Assembly (NCBI GenBank): GCA_001314545.1
Contig: LIHN01000001.1
Span: forward strand, 712,180-776,179
Reading direction: 5' to 3'
Source: Bacteroidetes bacterium HLUCCA01
GTDB lineage: Bacteria; Bacteroidota; Rhodothermia; Balneolales; HLUCCA01
DNA length: 64,000 nt
In this document: one piece after another, positions 61,602-64,000 of the stretch
How positions within the stretch are numbered: the stretch's first letter is position 1
How the letters are laid out: every line of letters begins with the position of its first letter
Program-made: the position numbers and the translations under genes
The notes under the pieces: generated by a model
The model's input: the letters and a program-made list of their open reading frames with translations, nothing else
What the model was told of the DNA's origin: nothing
Database searches by the model: none

Positions 61602-62906
61602 TTACAGCAGGTCCACGAGCGCCTTCGACACTGCCGCTATGGGCACCGAAAGGACATCCCTGTCGCGCAATTCTGCCAGTCGGTCGGGCATGATGGTCTG
61701 GCCCGGGAGCTCCTGCTCCATGACTTCGATAAACTTGGCGGGATGCGCCGTGGCCAGCACAACGCCGTAGTCGTTGGCGTAGCGCGACTGCCCGCACATA
61801 CGGTTCCAGACCTCAATACCCGTAGCCGTGTGGGGATCGCTCAGGTAGCCTTGCTCATGGAAGACCCGGGCAATGACCTCCCGTGTACGGGCGTCACTGA
61901 CCCGGTCGCCTTTCAGAAAGCTGCGCAGCGCCGCATGATTGCCCCCGTACAGATGCTCAAGTCGCTCGAAGTTACTCGGACTGCCCACATCCATGGCGTT
62001 GGAAATGGTGGCAACAGAGGGCCGGGGCTGATAGACACCGCGCTCCAGGAATTCCGGCACCACATCATTGGCGTTGGTAGCGGCGATAAACTGTACATTG
62101 GGCATGCCCAGATGGGCGGCCAGCACCCCGGCTGTGATATTCCCGAAATTCCCGCTGGGTACCACAAAGGTAATCTTACGGTGGGGCTGCTCCCGGGTCA
62201 GCGAGGCCCAGGTATTCACATAATACACCATCTGAGGAATCAGCCGCGCGATGTTGATGGAGTTGGCGGAAGTCAGATTGTAGGACTCGGAAAGCTCGGC
62301 ACTGGCAAAGACTTCCTTGACCATCCGCTGGCAGTCGTCGAAGGTGCCGTCAACCTGAATGGCCGTGATATTGTCACCCAGAGTAGCAAACTGCCGTTCC
62401 TGCAGGGGACTGACTTTGTCTTTGGGGTAGAGAATAAAGGCCCTGACGCCCTCCACCCCATGAAATCCTTTCGCAACGGCGGCGCCGGTATCACCGGAGG
62501 TGGCGGTAAGTACCGTGAGAGGGCGACCATTGGCCGAGACTTTGCACTCCGGCATAATACGGGCCATGAACCGGGCCCCGAAATCCTTGAACGCCAGGGT
62601 CGGACCATGAAAAAGTTCCAGAACGCCGGTGCGGTCGTCAAGCGGTACCACCGGTGCGGGAAAATCGAAGGCTTCGGCGGCCAGCTGCTCCAGAAATCCC
62701 GCCTCGAATTCATCGCCGATGAGCTCGTTAAATAAAACCGCGGCGATTTCAGGAAGGCTCTTACCGCGAAGGCCGGTCCAGAAGGAACCGGGCAGCTCAG
62801 CGATACGGGTGGGCATGTACAGCCCGCCATCGGGCGCAAGTCCGCGCGAGACGGCCTGTTTAAAACTGGCTAGCGGCACCTGGCCGCGGGTACTGATGAA
62901 TTTCAT
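61602..62906 (-). CDS. thrC: Threonine synthase ThrC
   Basis: This 434-residue PLP enzyme converts O-phosphohomoserine to threonine. The PLP lysine is in PTLAFKDFGARFMARIM, and TATSGDTGAAVAKGFHGVEGVRAFILYPKDKVSPLQERQ is the typical phosphate and substrate region. NSINIARLIPQMVYYVNTW, VPSGNFGNITAGVLA and DVGSPSNFERL match the long (class I) form found in E. coli and yeast. It is eight bases after thrB and closes the thrABC operon. The start at 62906 gives the usual MKFISTRG opening. Confidence 0.96.
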   Translation of the reverse strand: MKFISTRGQVPLASFKQAVSRGLAPDGGLYMPTRIAELPGSFWTGLRGKSLPEIAAVLFNELIGDEFEAGFLEQLAAEAFDFPAPVVPLDDRTGVLELFHGPTLAFKDFGARFMARIMPECKVSANGRPLTVLTATSGDTGAAVAKGFHGVEGVRAFILYPKDKVSPLQERQFATLGDNITAIQVDGTFDDCQRMVKEVFASAELSESYNLTSANSINIARLIPQMVYYVNTWASLTREQPHRKITFVVPSGNFGNITAGVLAAHLGMPNVQFIAATNANDVVPEFLERGVYQPRPSVATISNAMDVGSPSNFERLEHLYGGNHAALRSFLKGDRVSDARTREVIARVFHEQGYLSDPHTATGIEVWNRMCGQSRYANDYGVVLATAHPAKFIEVMEQELPGQTIMPDRLAELRDRDVLSVPIAAVSKALVDLL

Positions 62907-62914
62907 GGATAGGT

Positions 62915-63865
62915 TTAACGCAGGGTAGGCCCTTGATGATTTACTTGTGACACATAGAGATCGGTATCGAGCTGATACGGTACAAACGCTTGCTGCATGG
63001 CCTGCCCGACGATGCGTGCGCTTGCTTCACCCCGGCACAGGGCAAAAATGGACGGACCGGAACCGGAGATACTACACCCGAGGGCACCGTTGGCCAGGGC
63101 CTCACCCTTCACGGCATCAAAGCCGGGGATCAGCAGGGAGCGGACCGGCTCAAAAATGATATCATCCAGCGAGCGACCAATAAGCTCATAGTCTTCCTTC
63201 ATCAGTCCGGTGATCAGTCCGGCCAGGTTGCTCCACTGCACCACGGCGTCGTCCAGCCGGATATTCTTTTTGAGCACTTTACGGGCATCTTCGGTAAGCA
63301 GCTCAATATGCGGATGCACCACAGCGCACCACAGGTCGGCAGGCACGTGCAGCTGCACCACATCCAGCGGCTTGTAGGAGCGCACCAGCACAAAGCCACC
63401 CAGCAGCGCCGGGGCTACGTTATCGGCATGGGCCGCGCCGCAGGCAATCTTCTCCGACTGCATGACGAAGGGCAGGAGTTCTTCGCGGGTGAAGGGCTCG
63501 CCCAGCAGGGCATTGGCGCCAACAACGGCCGCAACCGAACTGGCCGCCGAGGACCCGAGTCCGCTGCCCAGCGGCATCATTTTCTTAATCCGAATATCAA
63601 AACCTGCATCCGCACGGGCATCCCCTTTGGCACGCAGTGCATCCAGCAGGGTCAGAATCGCCACGCTGGCGGTATTTTTATGGGCTTCCAGCGGGAGACG
63701 ACCCTCATCGCCGGTAATTTCCGTTACACGCACCCCGGTACCGACCGTGGAAACGAGGGTGACCTCATCGCCGGGTTCATGGATGGCAAAGCCGAGGGAA
63801 TCGAATCCGCAGGCCACATTGGCCACCGTAGCAGATGCGAAAACAGTGATTTCGGATGGGTTCAT
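62915..63865 (-). CDS. thrB: Homoserine kinase ThrB
   Basis: This 316-residue GHMP-family kinase phosphorylates homoserine. Motifs are VFASATVANVACGFDSLGFAI at the start, the ATP loop IKKMMPLGSGLGSSAASSVAAVVGAN, and the C-terminal ALGCSISGSGPSIFAL. The length fits ThrB. It follows the 3' end of thrA by 78 bases and precedes thrC by eight, which is the classical thrA-thrB-thrC order. Confidence 0.96.
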   Translation of the reverse strand: MNPSEITVFASATVANVACGFDSLGFAIHEPGDEVTLVSTVGTGVRVTEITGDEGRLPLEAHKNTASVAILTLLDALRAKGDARADAGFDIRIKKMMPLGSGLGSSAASSVAAVVGANALLGEPFTREELLPFVMQSEKIACGAAHADNVAPALLGGFVLVRSYKPLDVVQLHVPADLWCAVVHPHIELLTEDARKVLKKNIRLDDAVVQWSNLAGLITGLMKEDYELIGRSLDDIIFEPVRSLLIPGFDAVKGEALANGALGCSISGSGPSIFALCRGEASARIVGQAMQQAFVPYQLDTDLYVSQVNHQGPTLR

Positions 63866-63943
63866 AAACGTTGGTGTAAGCTGCTGCGTACATCCTGCCG
63901 GATGCAGACAGGGTAAAGTACAAGGGACTGCGTCAAATCTGGA

Positions 63944-64000
63944 TTACGATACTTTAATAATGTCGGCCAGCACGCCGCTTGCCGTTACCTCGGGTCCGGC
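63944..64000 (-). CDS. thrA: Homoserine dehydrogenase / bifunctional ThrA (3' end only)
   Basis: Only the last 18 residues are in the window: AGPEVTASGVLADIIKVS and a TAA at 63944-63946. GPE.TASGVLADI is the usual C-terminal helix of homoserine dehydrogenase domains, as in ThrA, and the gene is directly upstream of thrB on the same strand. Whether an aspartokinase domain is fused cannot be seen here. Confidence 0.75.
   Translation of the reverse strand, partial: AGPEVTASGVLADIIKVS

Noticed and set aside
1-64000. tRNA, rRNA, transposase, integrase, toxin-antitoxin or phage genes
   Set aside because: None could be recognised on either strand; all gaps were read for them.

Overview
The window looks like chromosome from a Gram-negative member of the Fibrobacterota-Chlorobiota-Bacteroidota group, most likely Balneolota or Rhodothermota (inference). 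Supporting signs are secreted proteins ending in a type IX secretion (T9SS) C-terminal sorting domain with an NPFNP-type motif, a PorV/PorQ-family outer-membrane protein, a TonB receptor with an N-terminal carboxypeptidase-like domain, moderately high GC and weak Shine-Dalgarno signals. I see no rRNA, tRNA, insertion sequence, prophage or CRISPR array.

Layout. 0-1.2 kb: 3' end of an ABC permease. 1.3-5.7 kb: tightly coupled arginine operon argB-argD-argC-argJ (minus strand). 5.9-10.9 kb: SF1 helicase coupled to an AsmA-like protein. 11.2-12.8 kb: CstA-type transporter (plus). 12.8-32.1 kb: a long minus-strand glycan-uptake and degradation locus. Read in transcription order it encodes a secreted tandem CBM9-like protein, a TonB receptor, a large secreted partner protein, a PorV-like protein, a GntR-LacI hybrid regulator, two GHL10 glycosidase-like proteins, an SSS symporter, a secreted T9SS protein and a DUF5009/NagX-like membrane protein. 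32.4-42.2 kb: a divergent plus-strand series with a cytoplasmic GH38 alpha-mannosidase, a PPIase lipoprotein, a DUF4434 protein, a T9SS-secreted protein and an AGE-family sugar epimerase.

42.4-55.6 kb is a glycerol/dihydroxyacetone region: GntR/UTRA regulator, glpD, (rdgB, a PfkB kinase and a small winged-helix protein on the other strand), glpK, glpF, a small outer-membrane protein, dhaK, dhaL, and a DhaM-HPr-Enzyme I fusion that appears to carry the whole PEP-to-dihydroxyacetone phosphorelay in one chain. A 12-bp operator-like sequence recurs before the GntR gene, glpD and glpK and probably defines its regulon. 55.7-64 kb: an SQR-like flavoprotein, a 5'-nucleotidase split into two genes, a DUF4412 protein, mnmA, and the threonine operon thrA(3' end)-thrB-thrC.

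How it works together. The central locus would bind an extracellular glycan, cut it outside or in the periplasm, import pieces through the TonB receptor and SSS symporter, and finish with cytoplasmic mannosidase and epimerase. The GHL10 pair, the NagX-like protein and the AGE epimerase hint at an amino-sugar glycan, possibly peptidoglycan-derived or N-glycan-like; this substrate assignment is inference. The glycerol region gives two routes to dihydroxyacetone phosphate, through GlpF/GlpK/GlpD and through DhaKLM. CcpA/LacI-type palindromes occur before the glycan genes, glpD and glpK, which suggests a shared catabolite regulator encoded elsewhere.
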